A stretch of DNA of 64,000 nucleotides from Ruegeria arenilitoris (GCF_013031355.1 NZ_WPZO01000006.1:1-64000); one strand, 5' to 3'. Shown: positions 26,400 through 36,611, counted from the first letter of the stretch. The notes: generated by a model not told the origin, from the sequence alone. Made by a program: numbers and translations.

Positions 26400-27329
26400 A
26401 TGACGACCATTCTTTCGATCAAGGATTTGCGCAAATCCTACGCCGACGGATTTGAGGCGCTGAAGGGCGTGTCTTTGGACATCGAGCAGGGGGAAATTCT
26501 GGCGCTGTTGGGGCCGAATGGCGCTGGCAAGACGACATTGATCTCGACCATCTGCGGGATTACCACGCCGACCTCGGGATCAGTGACGGTGGGCGGTCAT
26601 GATATTCAGGCCGAGTTTCGCGCCGCGCGTCGGATGATTGGCCTGGTGCCGCAGGAAATCGCGCTGGAGCCGTTCGAAAAGGTTTGGAACACGGTGCGGC
26701 TGTCGCGCGGGTTGTTCGGGCTGGGCCGCAATGACGCGAGGATCGAAGAGGTTCTGCGCAAGCTGTCCCTGTGGGACAAGCGTAAGAACGCGATCAAGGA
26801 ACTGTCGGGTGGCATGAAGCGCCGGGTGCTCATCGCCAAGGCGCTGGCACATGAACCGCGCGTTCTGTTTCTGGACGAACCCACCGCCGGGGTCGATGTC
26901 GAGCTGCGCAAGGATATGTGGGAGATCGTGGCCGAGCTGAAACGGGCCGGCGTCACCATCATCCTGACCACCCACTATATCGAAGAAGCCGAAGCGATCG
27001 CAGACCGCATTGGCGTCATCGACAAGGGCGAGTTGCTGCTGGTGCAGGACAAGGACACGCTGATGGCGCAGATGGGTAAGAAGCAGCTTGAAGTGATGCT
27101 GACCGAGCCGATCCAAAGCATCCCGGACAGTCTGGCATCCCACAATCTGGCGCTGAACGGCAATGGCGATGCGCTGGTCTATACCTACGACACCCATGCT
27201 GACCGTACCGGCATCACCACGTTGCTGAACGACGTGGCGCAGGCGGGGCTGGTGTTGCGCGACGTGCAAACCCGCCAGTCGAGCCTGGAAGAGATATTCG
27301 TTAATCTGGTGTCCGGAGAGCCCGCATGA
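26400..27329 (+). CDS. ABC transporter ATP-binding protein (ABC-2 exporter)
   Basis: 309-aa ATPase. Walker [10 protein letters not shown] (about 40-48), signature LSGGMKRRV, Walker [13 protein letters not shown] and the switch histidine in TTHYIEEAE are all present. A C-terminal extension of about 80 residues is typical of drug or polysaccharide ABC-2 exporters (DrrA/NodI type). The stop overlaps the permease start by 4 nt, so the pair forms one complex at the inner membrane. Substrate unknown. Confidence 0.93.
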   Translation: MTTILSIKDLRKSYADGFEALKGVSLDIEQGEILALLGPNGAGKTTLISTICGITTPTSGSVTVGGHDIQAEFRAARRMIGLVPQEIALEPFEKVWNTVRLSRGLFGLGRNDARIEEVLRKLSLWDKRKNAIKELSGGMKRRVLIAKALAHEPRVLFLDEPTAGVDVELRKDMWEIVAELKRAGVTIILTTHYIEEAEAIADRIGVIDKGELLLVQDKDTLMAQMGKKQLEVMLTEPIQSIPDSLASHNLALNGNGDALVYTYDTHADRTGITTLLNDVAQAGLVLRDVQTRQSSLEEIFVNLVSGEPA

Positions 27330-28087
27330 ACTGGTCTGCTATCGCCGCCATCTACCGGTTCGAAATGGCCCGGTTCTTTCGGACACTAGCGCAGAGCTTT
27401 CTGTCTCCGGTGCTGTCGACCTCGCTGTACTTCGTGGTGTTCGGCACTGCCATCGGCAGCCGTATCCAAGAGGTCGAAGGCGTGTCCTATGGCGCGTTCA
27501 TCGTGCCGGGGCTGATCATGTTGTCGGTGGTGATGCTGGCGATCTCGAACGCGTCCTTCGGAATTTATTTCCCCAAGTTCCTGGGCACGATTTACGAGCT
27601 GCTGTCGGCCCCTGTAAACTTCATCGAGATTGTGATCGGCTATGTCGGGGCTGCGGCGACCAAGTCGTTGTTCGTGGGGTTGGTCATCCTCGTAACGGCC
27701 TCATTTTTCGTGGATTTACGCATAGAACACCCGTTTGCGATGGCGGCGTTTCTGATCCTGTCCTGCCTCAGCTTTTCGCTGCTGGGGTTCATCATCGGCA
27801 TCTGGGCCAGCAATTTTGAACAGATGTCGCTGGTGCCGCAGCTGGTGGTGACTCCGCTGATCTTTCTGGGGGGCACGTTCTATTCCGTCTCTATGCTGCC
27901 GCCGCTGTGGCAGACCATCACGCTGTTCAACCCGGTGGTCTATCTGATCTCGGGGTTCCGGTGGTCTTTCTACGGATTGGCGGATGTCCCGATCGGGTTC
28001 AGCCTGCTGGCCATTGTGGCGTTTACCGGCCTGTGTCTGGGCATTATCTGGTGGATCTTCAAAACCGGCTGGCGCATTCGCAGCTAG
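27326..28087 (+). CDS. ABC-2 type permease
   Basis: 253-aa inner-membrane protein with about six hydrophobic segments and the ABC-2 signature region near [24 protein letters not shown]. It follows the ATPase with an ATGA overlap, as for NodJ/DrrB-type exporter permeases. Two copies of each subunit would make the exporter. No substrate clue in the neighbourhood. Confidence 0.92.
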   Translation: MNWSAIAAIYRFEMARFFRTLAQSFLSPVLSTSLYFVVFGTAIGSRIQEVEGVSYGAFIVPGLIMLSVVMLAISNASFGIYFPKFLGTIYELLSAPVNFIEIVIGYVGAAATKSLFVGLVILVTASFFVDLRIEHPFAMAAFLILSCLSFSLLGFIIGIWASNFEQMSLVPQLVVTPLIFLGGTFYSVSMLPPLWQTITLFNPVVYLISGFRWSFYGLADVPIGFSLLAIVAFTGLCLGIIWWIFKTGWRIRS

Positions 28088-28200
28088 GTTGTATCGGGCG
28101 TTGCATTTTTGCCCACTGACCTTGGGAAATGTGTTCACGTCACGTCTATCGGTTAAGCGGTCCCTTGTTTACCGGTTGGGTGCACTCTACATCGGCATCC

Positions 28201-28998
28201 ATGAAACTCAGCCTGCCGTTTCTCAAAAAGCAACCCAGCGTGGCCGTTGTGCGCCTGTCCGGTGCCATCGGGATGGCCGGGCGTGGATCGATGTCCGATA
28301 CCGCGCTGGCCCCTGTGCTCGAAAAAGCCTTTCGCAAGGGCAAACCCGCCGCCGTCGCGCTTGAGGTCAACTCGCCCGGAGGATCGCCTGTTCAAAGCTC
28401 GCTGATCGGGGCGCGTATTCGACGTCTGTCCGAGGAACTGAATGTGCCGGTCATTGCGTTTGTCGAGGACGTGGCGGCCTCGGGCGGCTACTGGCTGGCG
28501 ACCGCAGCAGATGAGATTTACGCCGATGACAGTTCGGTGCTGGGGTCGATCGGGGTAATTTCCTCGGGGTTCGGCGCCCATGTCCTGCTGAAACGGCAAG
28601 GGATCGAACGGCGGGTGCATACCGCGGGGCAGTCGAAGTCCATGCTCGACCCGTTCTCGCCTGAAAAGAAAGAGGATGTCGCGCGGCTGGAAACCCTGCT
28701 GGCTGATATCCATGAGAACTTCATCACCCATGTCAAAACCCGGCGCGGTGGCAAACTGGACGAAAGCCAGGACTTGTTCACCGGGGAAATCTGGCTGGCG
28801 CGGCGCGCGCAGGAGCTGGGCCTGATCGACGGTATCGCACATTTGAAACCGAAGATGCAGGAACGCTTTGGCGACAAGGTCAAGTTCCGCCGCTATGGGC
28901 TGCGCAAACCGATCTGGTCGCGGCTTGGCGCATCTTTGGCGCAGGACGCTATCGCCGGGCTTGAGGAGCGTGCCGCCTACGCGCGTTTCGGTTTGTGA
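28201..28998 (+). CDS. S49 family serine peptidase (SohB/SppA-like)
   Basis: 265-aa peptidase; the start is put at ATG 28201 (MKLSLPFLKKQPSVAVVRL), since the upstream frame has no signal or conserved residues. The catalytic serine is in VEDVAASGGYW, and a lysine in QSKSMLDPFSPEKK fits the Ser-Lys dyad of SppA-type signal peptide peptidases. No clear membrane segment is present, so it may be a peripheral or cytoplasmic member, smaller than E. coli SppA. Upstream of a tiny zinc-ribbon protein by 1 nt. Confidence 0.85.
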   Translation: MKLSLPFLKKQPSVAVVRLSGAIGMAGRGSMSDTALAPVLEKAFRKGKPAAVALEVNSPGGSPVQSSLIGARIRRLSEELNVPVIAFVEDVAASGGYWLATAADEIYADDSSVLGSIGVISSGFGAHVLLKRQGIERRVHTAGQSKSMLDPFSPEKKEDVARLETLLADIHENFITHVKTRRGGKLDESQDLFTGEIWLARRAQELGLIDGIAHLKPKMQERFGDKVKFRRYGLRKPIWSRLGASLAQDAIAGLEERAAYARFGL

Positions 28999-28999
28999 C

Positions 29000-29170
29000 G
29001 TGATTATCAAGATTGTCACCCTTTTCCTGATCGCCATGGGAGTCCTGGCGATGTTCGGCAAGCTGCGCTTTCCGGGGCAGAAGCGGTTGCAATCCTCAAG
29101 GTGTCCGCGCTGTGGACGGTTCAGGATCGGCAAAGGCCCCTGCGCCTGCGAAAAAGGAGGCCGTACATGA
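29000..29170 (+). CDS. Tiny membrane protein with C-terminal zinc ribbon
   Basis: 56-aa protein with GTG start 1 nt after the peptidase stop. One hydrophobic segment (about 1-19) and then a cysteine-rich tail CPRCGRFRIGKGPCAC (CxxC...CxC) that could bind one zinc. Its stop overlaps the ATG of the antiporter gene (ATGA), so it is translationally coupled on both sides, which supports real coding. No function recognised. Confidence 0.68.
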   Translation: MIIKIVTLFLIAMGVLAMFGKLRFPGQKRLQSSRCPRCGRFRIGKGPCACEKGGRT

Positions 29171-30129
29171 CGGCATGGCTGTTATCCGGCCTTGGTCTGC
29201 TGATCCTGCTGCTGGCAGGCGATGCGCTGGTGCGCGGTGCGGTGAACCTGAGCCTGCGCATGGGCGTGCCTGCGCTGATCGTCAGCCTGACGATCGTGGC
29301 CTTTGGCACCTCGGCACCCGAGCTATTGATCGCCATCAGCGCGATCAAGGAAAACGCACCGGGCATTGCGCTGGGTAACGTGGTCGGGTCCAATACGGCG
29401 AATATCCTGTTGGTTCTGGGCATACCGGCCTTGCTGTCGACGTTGCACACCAGCGAATGCAACAGCCGCAGGAACTATGTCTTCATGCTGTTGGCCTCGG
29501 TGCTGTTCATCGGTCTGGCCTTCTGCGGCGTGTTCACTTTGGTCAGCGGTGCCATTCTGCTGGCGGCATTGGGTCTGGTCCTGTGGAACGCCTTCCGCGA
29601 GGCGCACGCCCATCGCAAAGCCTGCGGTCAGGCCTGTGCCGAGGATGACGAACTGGACGGTCTGGAAGAGGCCGACCCCAACATGGCCTACTGGAAGATC
29701 TCGATCTATCTGGTGCTGGGCCTGATCGGTCTGCCGATGGGCGCGCATCTTCTGGTCGAATATGCCACGGTCATCGCCCTCACCTACGGCGTCAGCGAAA
29801 CAGTTATCGGCTTGACGCTGGTTGCGGTCGGGACCTCTTTGCCGGAACTGGCGACGACAGTGATGGCGGCGCTGCGGCGGCAGGCGGATGTGGCGCTGGG
29901 CAATGTGATCGGGTCGAACATGTTTAACCTGCTGGCTATTGTCGGGATTGCCACGCTTGTCGGACCGATTCCCGTTGATCCGGAATTCCTGCGGTTCGAC
30001 CTGTGGGTCATGCTGGGTGCCTCGCTGCTGCTGGCCCCGTTCGTGTTTTTCAAACAGGACATCACACGCACCTGGGGTTTCGTGTTGACCCTGCTATATG
30101 CAGTCTACGTCGTCGTGTTGCTGGCGTGA
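29167..30129 (+). CDS. Calcium/sodium antiporter, CaCA family
   Basis: 320-aa inner-membrane exchanger of the YrbG type with about ten membrane segments. Both inverted alpha-repeats are clear: GTSAPELLIA followed by GNVVGSNTANILLV in the first half and GTSLPELATTV with GNVIGSNMFNLLAI in the second. The glutamates in the two PEL motifs bind cation. Start ATG at 29167, overlapping the small upstream gene. Cation specificity (Ca2+/Na+ or K+) is by family only. Confidence 0.93.
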   Translation: MTAWLLSGLGLLILLLAGDALVRGAVNLSLRMGVPALIVSLTIVAFGTSAPELLIAISAIKENAPGIALGNVVGSNTANILLVLGIPALLSTLHTSECNSRRNYVFMLLASVLFIGLAFCGVFTLVSGAILLAALGLVLWNAFREAHAHRKACGQACAEDDELDGLEEADPNMAYWKISIYLVLGLIGLPMGAHLLVEYATVIALTYGVSETVIGLTLVAVGTSLPELATTVMAALRRQADVALGNVIGSNMFNLLAIVGIATLVGPIPVDPEFLRFDLWVMLGASLLLAPFVFFKQDITRTWGFVLTLLYAVYVVVLLA

Positions 30130-30150
30130 TTTGATCAAGAGGAAGCGTCC

Positions 30151-30930
30151 ATGACCCGAGCGTTAGTGACCGGTGCCGGAATTCGCCTTGGACGGGCCAT
30201 GGCGCTGTATCTGGCGCGCCGTGGCTATGATGTCGCCGTGCATTACGCCACCTCGGAGCAACCCGCGCAGGAGACCGTGGCCGAAGTTCAGGCCCTGGGC
30301 CGCAAGGCTGTCGCTTTGCAGGCCGATTTGCTGGACGAGGCGCAGGTCAGCGCGCTGCTGCCCCGTGCGGCAGAATTGCTGGGCGGGCCGATCACCTGTC
30401 TGGTCAACAACGCCTCGATCTTTGAATACGACAATATCCGCACGGCCACCCGGCAAAGCTGGGACCGGCATATGGACAGCAACCTGCGCGCGCCCTTCGT
30501 GCTGACGCAGGCGATGGCGGGGCAGGGCCTGACGCCCGACACGGATGAGGCGGGCGAACCGGTCGCCACCGGTTTGATCGTCAATATGGTCGACATGCGG
30601 GTGCGCAAACTGACGCCCGAGTTCATGTCCTACACCATTGCCAAGATGGGCCTGTGGGCGCTGACCCGGACTGCCGCGCAGGCGCTGACGCCCGCGATCC
30701 GCGTCAACGCCATCGGCCCCGGCCCGACGATACAGGGGCACCGGCAATCCGAAGACCATTTCAAGGCACAGCGCGCCAACACGATATTGGAACGCGGAGC
30801 GAACGCCTCGGATATCACCGCTGCGTTGGGGTATTTTCTGGACGCACATGCCGTCACCGGACAGCTTTTATGCGTGGATGGCGGGCAGCATCTGGGCTGG
30901 CAAACTCCAGATGTTTTGGGCGTAGAATAG
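30151..30930 (+). CDS. Short-chain dehydrogenase/reductase (pteridine reductase/FolM-like)
   Basis: 259-aa cytoplasmic SDR. The cofactor motif reads TGAGIRLG, with the TGxxxRxG arginine typical of pteridine reductase and dihydromonapterin reductase rather than the usual TGxxxGxG. NNAS (about 90-93) and YTIAK with the catalytic Tyr and Lys are present. So NADPH-dependent reduction of a pterin is a likely role, but many SDRs share these features. Stands alone 21 nt after the antiporter gene. Confidence 0.82.
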   Translation: MTRALVTGAGIRLGRAMALYLARRGYDVAVHYATSEQPAQETVAEVQALGRKAVALQADLLDEAQVSALLPRAAELLGGPITCLVNNASIFEYDNIRTATRQSWDRHMDSNLRAPFVLTQAMAGQGLTPDTDEAGEPVATGLIVNMVDMRVRKLTPEFMSYTIAKMGLWALTRTAAQALTPAIRVNAIGPGPTIQGHRQSEDHFKAQRANTILERGANASDITAALGYFLDAHAVTGQLLCVDGGQHLGWQTPDVLGVE

Positions 30931-30989
30931 ACATATTCGCTGCAAGTTTTGCACTGCTCGCAATCCCGTTACCTGCGCGTTACAAAAAT

Positions 30990-31145
30990 GTCTTTTTTTT
31001 CATATACTTGCCTTGTGCACAAAATAAAAATATTTAAAAACAGCGCCTTAATTGGGTGCCTAATTATTAAGCAACTTAATGAATCCTTAAGTATACAAGG
31101 CGATTTCGCCTCTCCTGGAAACTTATCTGCATAGTTATCCACAGA
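30990..31145. promoter_or_regulatory. AT-rich control region with CtrA-type site and DnaA box
   Basis: This stretch is far richer in A+T than anything else in the window. It holds a full CtrA consensus TTAA-N7-TTAA (31076-31090), two more TTAA words at 31048 and 31067, a perfect DnaA box TTATCCACA (31135-31143) and a degenerate one (TTATCTGCA, 31123-31131). A TTGTGCACAA palindrome is nearby (about 31013-31022). It lies between the SDR gene and uvrC. Only one perfect DnaA box is seen, so an origin is possible but a regulated promoter for uvrC is as likely. Confidence 0.6.
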
Positions 31146-31220
31146 AACCGTGGATTTGTTTTCTCTTGATCTAAGGCCCTCAAGATTGCAGCCATGGTCA
31201 GGGAATCATATCTCAGGCCC

Positions 31221-33095
31221 ATGACGACCCAGAACGAATCGAATCCCGATACACAGCCCACCGGCTATGCTTGTATTCAGCGCTATGTGAAAACGCTGGA
31301 CAGCTCGCCCGGGGTGTATCGGATGCTGGATGCGGACAGCCGGGTTCTGTATGTGGGCAAGGCGCGGAACCTTAAGGCGCGGGTGTCGAACTACACGCGC
31401 CCGGGCCATTCCGGGCGGATCGAAAAGATGATCACCTCGACCGCTTCGATGATGTTCCTGACCACCCGGACCGAGACCGAGGCACTGCTGCTGGAGCAGA
31501 ACCTGATCAAGCAGCTCAAGCCCAAGTACAACGTGCTGCTGCGGGACGATAAGAGTTTCCCGAATATTCTGGTCGCCAAGGACCACGCATACCCACAGAT
31601 CAAGAAACATCGCGGGGCAAAGAAAGAAAAGGGGGCTTACTTCGGCCCCTTCGCCAGCGCGGGCGCGGTGAACCGAACACTGAACCAGCTGCAAAAGGCA
31701 TTCCTGCTGCGCAACTGTTCGGATTCGATGTTCGACAGCCGCACGCGGCCTTGTCTGCTCTTTCAGATCAAGCGATGTTCGGGGCCATGCGTCGGGTTGA
31801 TCTCCGAGGACGATTACCGCGAAAGCGTCAAGGATGCGGAACGGTTCCTGTCGGGGCGTTCAACCAAGGTGCAGGAGGAGTTGGCCGAGCAGATGATGGC
31901 CGCCTCCGAGGCGATGGAGTTCGAACGTGCCGCCGGTCTGCGCGACCGTATTCGGGCGCTGACGCAGGTGCAGACCAGCCAGGGTATCAACCCGCGCGGT
32001 GTGACAGAGGCGGATGTGATCGGTCTTTATATGGACAGCGGGCAGGCCTGTGTGCAGGTGTTTTTCATCCGCGCGAACCAGAACTGGGGGAACAAGGATT
32101 TCTATCCGCGGGTCGGGGCTGATGTGTCACCAGCTGAGGCGATGGAGGCGTTCCTAGGCCAGTTTTACGACAACAAGGAGCCGCCGCGGCAGTTGATACT
32201 GTCCGACGGGATCGAGAACGCCGATCTGATGGAAGAAGCGCTCACCGAAAAAGCCGGACGTAAGGTGGAAATCCTTGTGCCGCAGCGAGGTGAGAAACAG
32301 GAACTGGTTGCCGGGGCCCTGCGCAATGCGCGCGAGTCACTGGCCCGCCGCATGTCGGAAAGCGCGACGCAGGCCAAGCTGCTGCGCGGTGTGGCCGAGG
32401 CGTTTGATCTGGATAACCCGCCGGGTCGGATCGAGGTCTACGATAACAGCCACATTCAGGGAACCAACGCGGTGGGCGGCATGATCGTCGCGGGCCCCGA
32501 GGGGTTCATGAAAAACGCTTACCGCAAGTTCAACATCCGGGGCGATGACCTGACCCCGGGCGATGACTTCGGGATGATGAAAGAGGTTCTGACCCGCCGC
32601 TTTACCCGCCTTCAGAAGGAAGACCCGGATCGCGAAAAGGGCATGTGGCCAGACCTTCTGCTGATCGACGGCGGCGCCGGGCAGGTGAGCGCGGTGCATG
32701 AGATCATGGTCGAACATGGCGTTGAAGACATCCCTATGGTCGGCGTTGCCAAAGGTGTCGACCGGGACCACGGCAAGGAAGAGTTCCACCGCATAGGTCA
32801 GCGCGCCTTTGCGCTGAAACGGAACGATCCCGTGTTGTATTTCATCCAACGCCTGCGGGACGAGGCGCACCGGTTCGCCATCGGTACCCATCGTGCGAAA
32901 AGGGCCAAGGCCGTAGGCGCAACACCATTGGATGAAATCCCCGGTGTCGGGGCTGCGCGCAAACGGGCATTGCTGACGCATTTCGGCAGTGCCAAGGCGG
33001 TCAGTCGCGCCAATCTGGCCGACCTCAAAGCGGTGGATGGGATTTCAGCCGGGCTGGCGCAAAAGGTCTATGATTTCTTCCACGACAAGGGCTAG
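31221..33095 (+). CDS. uvrC: Excinuclease ABC subunit C
   Basis: 624 aa if begun at ATG 31221 ([12 protein letters not shown]), which fits the family; an ATG nine codons earlier is also possible. Order: GIY-YIG nuclease (about 20-105; SPGVYRMLD ... [14 protein letters not shown]), UVR domain (about 205-240), RNase H-like nuclease for the 5' cut ([30 protein letters not shown]), and two HhH motifs at the C-terminus ([26 protein letters not shown]). It makes both incisions in nucleotide excision repair. Its stop overlaps the end of the convergent EamA gene by 4 nt. Confidence 0.97.
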   Translation: MTTQNESNPDTQPTGYACIQRYVKTLDSSPGVYRMLDADSRVLYVGKARNLKARVSNYTRPGHSGRIEKMITSTASMMFLTTRTETEALLLEQNLIKQLKPKYNVLLRDDKSFPNILVAKDHAYPQIKKHRGAKKEKGAYFGPFASAGAVNRTLNQLQKAFLLRNCSDSMFDSRTRPCLLFQIKRCSGPCVGLISEDDYRESVKDAERFLSGRSTKVQEELAEQMMAASEAMEFERAAGLRDRIRALTQVQTSQGINPRGVTEADVIGLYMDSGQACVQVFFIRANQNWGNKDFYPRVGADVSPAEAMEAFLGQFYDNKEPPRQLILSDGIENADLMEEALTEKAGRKVEILVPQRGEKQELVAGALRNARESLARRMSESATQAKLLRGVAEAFDLDNPPGRIEVYDNSHIQGTNAVGGMIVAGPEGFMKNAYRKFNIRGDDLTPGDDFGMMKEVLTRRFTRLQKEDPDREKGMWPDLLLIDGGAGQVSAVHEIMVEHGVEDIPMVGVAKGVDRDHGKEEFHRIGQRAFALKRNDPVLYFIQRLRDEAHRFAIGTHRAKRAKAVGATPLDEIPGVGAARKRALLTHFGSAKAVSRANLADLKAVDGISAGLAQKVYDFFHDKG

Positions 33096-33976
33096 GTCTT
33101 TCGCCCGCGCCACAGGATATACAGCCCCGAGGCTACGATCAGCGCGCTGCCGATCCACATGGTCTGATCTAGTTGCTCACCAAACATCAACACCCCCAGA
33201 CCGACGCCAAACAGCAACCGGGAATAGCGGAAGGGGGTGACGGCCGAGACCTCGCCCGTCCGCATGGCTTTCATCAGCGCCGCGTAAGCCGCCGTGCCCA
33301 TCAGGATCGCACCACCGACATGCAAGCTTGTGTACAGATCCAGCGGGGCCATTGGCGCACCTTCCCAGAACCGATAGGCCAGACCCGCGACCACGATGCA
33401 GAGAAAGCCGTAGAATCCCAGCACCTCGGTCCCAAGGGTTGCAGGGGCGGCACGGCTGGCCAGGTCGCGCCCGGCAAAACCCAACATGCCTAGCACGGCA
33501 AGGATGGACAGGGCCGAGAAACTGTCTCCGGTCGGTTGGATGATGATCACGACGCCGATCAGTCCGATCAGAATGGCGCTCCAGCGCCGCCAGCCGACCG
33601 CCTCGCCAAAGAACAGCGCCGCGCCCGCGACGACGACCAAGGGCGTGGCCTGCAGGATCACGGTCGCGGCTGACAGGGGCGTCAGCGTGATCGCCAGCAC
33701 ATAGAACAGCCGCCCCAGAATCTCGAACAGCACCCGCACCTTCATAGGGCGCGACAGAACGTCCCTGTGAAACAGATTCGTACCCCGCAACAGGGCCACC
33801 ACCGCAAAGATCACCGAGCCACCGGCGCCGAAAAGGATCAGAACCTGCCAGATCGGCAATGCCGCGGACGCGCCCTTCAACAGCGCATCCTCGAGCGCGA
33901 ACAGCGCCATTGCGGCGATCATCCACGCGCTGCCGATCAGGTTGGATCGGGGGTCGGTTTGAATATGTGCGGTCAT
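33092..33976 (-). CDS. EamA/DMT-family transporter
   Basis: 294-aa inner-membrane protein with ten predicted hydrophobic helices in two repeated EamA halves (about 14-145 and 155-290). Such proteins export or import small metabolites; the substrate is not readable. Convergent with uvrC with a 4-nt overlap of their ends. No linked regulator. Confidence 0.9.
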   Translation of the reverse strand: MTAHIQTDPRSNLIGSAWMIAAMALFALEDALLKGASAALPIWQVLILFGAGGSVIFAVVALLRGTNLFHRDVLSRPMKVRVLFEILGRLFYVLAITLTPLSAATVILQATPLVVVAGAALFFGEAVGWRRWSAILIGLIGVVIIIQPTGDSFSALSILAVLGMLGFAGRDLASRAAPATLGTEVLGFYGFLCIVVAGLAYRFWEGAPMAPLDLYTSLHVGGAILMGTAAYAALMKAMRTGEVSAVTPFRYSRLLFGVGLGVLMFGEQLDQTMWIGSALIVASGLYILWRGRKT

Positions 33977-34159
33977 ACTGTGCAGTCGCTCCTGAGCCGT
34001 CCGTCAATCTGACCGCAAAGACGCCGCGCGCCAAGCTGTATCTGACTGAGAGTTCCCGGTTGCGACCCTTTGCCTTTTGGCCCTGCAACTGCCTGTGATC
34101 GGGCCAGTTTTTTACTGCCCCGTCTTTTCTGTCCCGGACCGGCGATGTAGGGTCGGTCC

Positions 34160-34828
34160 ATGAAGTGGAACCTGCCCAATATCCTGACCGTGCTGCGCCT
34201 GTTGGCCGCCCCCGGTCTGGCCGTAATGTTTCTGTATTTCACACGCCCCTATGCCGACTGGTTCGCGCTGATCCTGTTCCTGACAGCAGCGATCACCGAC
34301 TGGTTTGACGGCTATCTGGCCCGTGCGTGGAAGCAGGAAACCAAGATCGGTGCGATGATGGACCCGATTGCCGACAAGGCGATGGTGGTGATCGCGCTGA
34401 TGATCCTCGTGGGCTATTCGACCGAGCATTGGACGCCGTGGCTGGTGCTGCCCGCCACTGTGATCCTGTTCCGCGAGGTTTTCGTCTCGGGGCTGCGTGA
34501 ATATCTGGGCGATACGGCGGGAACGCTGAAAGTGACCAAACTGGCCAAGTGGAAGACGACCGCGCAGATGGTTGCCATCGCGGTTCTGTTCTCGCAGGGG
34601 ATCTTCGAGCATAATTTTGTCATGGCCACTTTCGGCATGGACCCTACGGTCATTGATCAGGTTCTGACCGGGCAGGTCGAGGACCTGAACCACATCCGCT
34701 GGCATCTGGAAGGGATGTTCTGGTCGGGCCGCATCGGCTTGTGGCTGCTGTGGATTGCAGCCACGCTGACATTGATCACAGGCTATGACTACCTACGTAA
34801 AGCCATGCCCCATCTGAAGGAGAGCTAA
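34160..34828 (+). CDS. pgsA: CDP-diacylglycerol--glycerol-3-phosphate 3-phosphatidyltransferase
   Basis: 222-aa inner-membrane enzyme of phosphatidylglycerol synthesis. The CDP-alcohol phosphatidyltransferase motif D-x2-DG-x2-AR-x8-G-x3-D-x3-D is complete (DWFDGYLARAWKQ ... GAMMDPIADK, about 47-74). Several membrane helices. Followed 3 nt later by moaD, a frequent arrangement in alphaproteobacteria (pgsA-moaD-moaE). Confidence 0.95.
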   Translation: MKWNLPNILTVLRLLAAPGLAVMFLYFTRPYADWFALILFLTAAITDWFDGYLARAWKQETKIGAMMDPIADKAMVVIALMILVGYSTEHWTPWLVLPATVILFREVFVSGLREYLGDTAGTLKVTKLAKWKTTAQMVAIAVLFSQGIFEHNFVMATFGMDPTVIDQVLTGQVEDLNHIRWHLEGMFWSGRIGLWLLWIAATLTLITGYDYLRKAMPHLKES

Positions 34829-34831
34829 CCG

Positions 34832-35077
34832 ATGGACGTGCTGTATTTCGCCTGGGTGCGCGAACGTATCGGCCTGCCAAAAGAGAAGGTCGAAACACAG
34901 GCCGCGACGGTATCCGATCTGGTGGCCGAACTCAGCGCGCGTGAGGACCGGTATGCGGCAGCCTTTGCCGATCTTTCCGCGCTGCGGGTCGCGCTGGATC
35001 AGGAACTGTCGGACTTTGACGCCTCGTTGTCCGGTGTGCGCGAGGTGGCATTCTTCCCGCCGATGACCGGTGGCTAA
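34832..35077 (+). CDS. moaD: Molybdopterin synthase small subunit
   Basis: 81-aa beta-grasp (ubiquitin-like) protein ending in PPMTGG. The terminal Gly-Gly is adenylated and thiocarboxylated to carry sulfur to molybdopterin. Sits 3 nt after pgsA and 1 nt before moaE, so both subunits are made together. Length normal. Confidence 0.95.
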   Translation: MDVLYFAWVRERIGLPKEKVETQAATVSDLVAELSAREDRYAAAFADLSALRVALDQELSDFDASLSGVREVAFFPPMTGG

Positions 35078-35078
35078 G

Positions 35079-35522
35079 ATGCGCATCGCAGTTCAGGAAG
35101 AAGCGTTTGATCTGGGGGCCGAGGCCAACGCATTCGCGGCGGGCAATGCGGCCAACGGCGCGATCGTGACCTTTACCGGTGTCGTGCGCGATCTGGCATC
35201 CGGCGATCTGGATGTGATGGAGATTGAGCATTACCCCGGCATGACCGAACGCGCGCTGACCAAGATCGCCGAAGAGGCGCAATCACGTTGGTCTCTGGGG
35301 GATGTACTGGTGATCCACCGCCATGGGCGGCTGGCCCCAGGGGACCGGATCATGATGGTGGCCACGGCCGCTCCGCACCGCAAGGACGCGTTCGAGGCGG
35401 CAGAGTACCTGATGGACTACCTGAAATCTCGCGCGCCGTTCTGGAAGAAGGAAATCACCAAAACCGGTGAGGAATGGGTTGCGGCCAAGGATGAAGACGA
35501 AAGCGCACTGGACCGCTGGTGA
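35079..35522 (+). CDS. moaE: Molybdopterin synthase catalytic subunit
   Basis: 147 aa from ATG 35079 (a GTG three codons earlier overlaps moaD and is less likely). Family blocks GAIVTFTGVVRD, IEHYPGMTE, VIHRHGRLAPGD and the catalytic lysine region APFWKKEI are present. Forms a heterotetramer with MoaD that inserts two sulfurs into precursor Z. Confidence 0.96.
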   Translation: MRIAVQEEAFDLGAEANAFAAGNAANGAIVTFTGVVRDLASGDLDVMEIEHYPGMTERALTKIAEEAQSRWSLGDVLVIHRHGRLAPGDRIMMVATAAPHRKDAFEAAEYLMDYLKSRAPFWKKEITKTGEEWVAAKDEDESALDRW

Positions 35523-35570
35523 CTTTGAACCGGCACCCGTTAGGCAGATGCCGGCTTTCGTCAGAGCACC

Positions 35571-36101
35571 TTAGCTAGATTGCTCAGCGTTACATGCTCG
35601 CGCGGCTTCGATGGCTTTCAGCGTGCCATCCAAGCTTACGGTGAACGCAAACTCTTTTTCTGGAAACACCGTCATTTCGTGTTTGTGCATGACATCGTCT
35701 ACAAACTGCGCGTTGTTCGCCAGAATGTAACCTCCGGTATACCCTTCGGCGAGGTGCTTGGTTTTCTTGTGCGCTTCGGCCTCGTAGACATTGCCGTCGA
35801 GTGACAGGAAGATTTTCTCTTTCTTGCCTTTCAGGCCGATGTCGTTTTTCGTGAAGACACCGAGGTAGCCCATCTCGTGGTCTTTGGTCAGGCCCATCTG
35901 GACGACATTTTCGTTTTCGTCCATGCGCTCGATCAGGCACGATCCGCGGGTATCATCCACAAAGATGGTCCAACCGGATTCTTCACCCCAATTGGAAAAC
36001 GTGTCGTTTTCCGAGGGGATCACGTCACCGGCGGCAAAAGCTGCCGTCGCTGAAAAAGTGCAAAGGATTGCGGCGGTCTTCAAAGATGTTTGGAAATTCA
36101 T
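35571..36101 (-). CDS. Secreted protein of unknown function
   Basis: 176-aa protein from ATG 36101, which has a GGAG ribosome site 9 nt upstream. Signal peptide MNFQTSLKTAAILCTFSATAAFA is followed by a beta-rich domain with two cysteines (RGSCLIER and ARACNAE), which could form a disulfide in the periplasm. No family recognised. Alone on the minus strand; 170-nt gap before it. Confidence 0.75.
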   Translation of the reverse strand: MNFQTSLKTAAILCTFSATAAFAAGDVIPSENDTFSNWGEESGWTIFVDDTRGSCLIERMDENENVVQMGLTKDHEMGYLGVFTKNDIGLKGKKEKIFLSLDGNVYEAEAHKKTKHLAEGYTGGYILANNAQFVDDVMHKHEMTVFPEKEFAFTVSLDGTLKAIEAARACNAEQSS

Positions 36102-36272
36102 AGTACACTCCAATTTTCTGGATAGTGGACAGTGAGGCGTGTAGGCAAAAATACACCAATTCATAATATTGAATTTGTTGCGATATTGAAGCAGGCAGAA
36201 TTCAACCGGCTGAAACATGCCGATTGTGTGAATTGAAAGAAGAGCGCGATCCCGTGAATCGACGAGGCTGTA

Positions 36273-36611
36273 TTAGTCCGCGTTGTTGATGCGACCGCGC
36301 AGTTCTTCGGCCTCTTGCCGCGCGGCGCGCAGGCCGTCCATGGCAGCGGCCAGTTCGGCCTCGGCCTGGGTCAGCTGATTGGTCAGCTCGGCCTCGCGCT
36401 GTTGCAGGTAGGTGATCGCCTGATCGCGGGTTTCCTCGGCCTCGTGAAGCTCCTGGCTCATGCGGTCCAGATCTGCGACGTCGCTTTGGCGGACGCGGGA
36501 CAGGCGGTGCGCCAGCCAGTTGGCGAACCAGCCCATGCAGAAGGCCGCGAACAGGATGATGGCGGTGGCGATGATGAATTCGATTCTGTTCAACTTACTG
36601 GTCCCCTGCAT
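36273..36611 (-). CDS. Membrane-anchored coiled-coil protein
   Basis: About 112 aa. One N-terminal membrane helix (about 10-30) then a long charged coiled coil (about 40-105, rich in Ala, Glu, Gln, Arg). Start is uncertain: ATG 36611 overlaps the end of the OmpA-family gene by 17 nt, while a TTG at 36593 lies just after that stop with AGGGGA as ribosome site and would shorten the protein by six residues. Co-transcribed with the OmpA-family gene; a cell-envelope role is likely. Confidence 0.75.
   Translation of the reverse strand: MQGTSKLNRIEFIIATAIILFAAFCMGWFANWLAHRLSRVRQSDVADLDRMSQELHEAEETRDQAITYLQQREAELTNQLTQAEAELAAAMDGLRAARQEAEELRGRINNAD

Noticed and set aside
30990..31145. Chromosomal origin oriC
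   Set aside because: Only one perfect DnaA box and not the usual gene neighbours; kept as a finding, not called as an origin.
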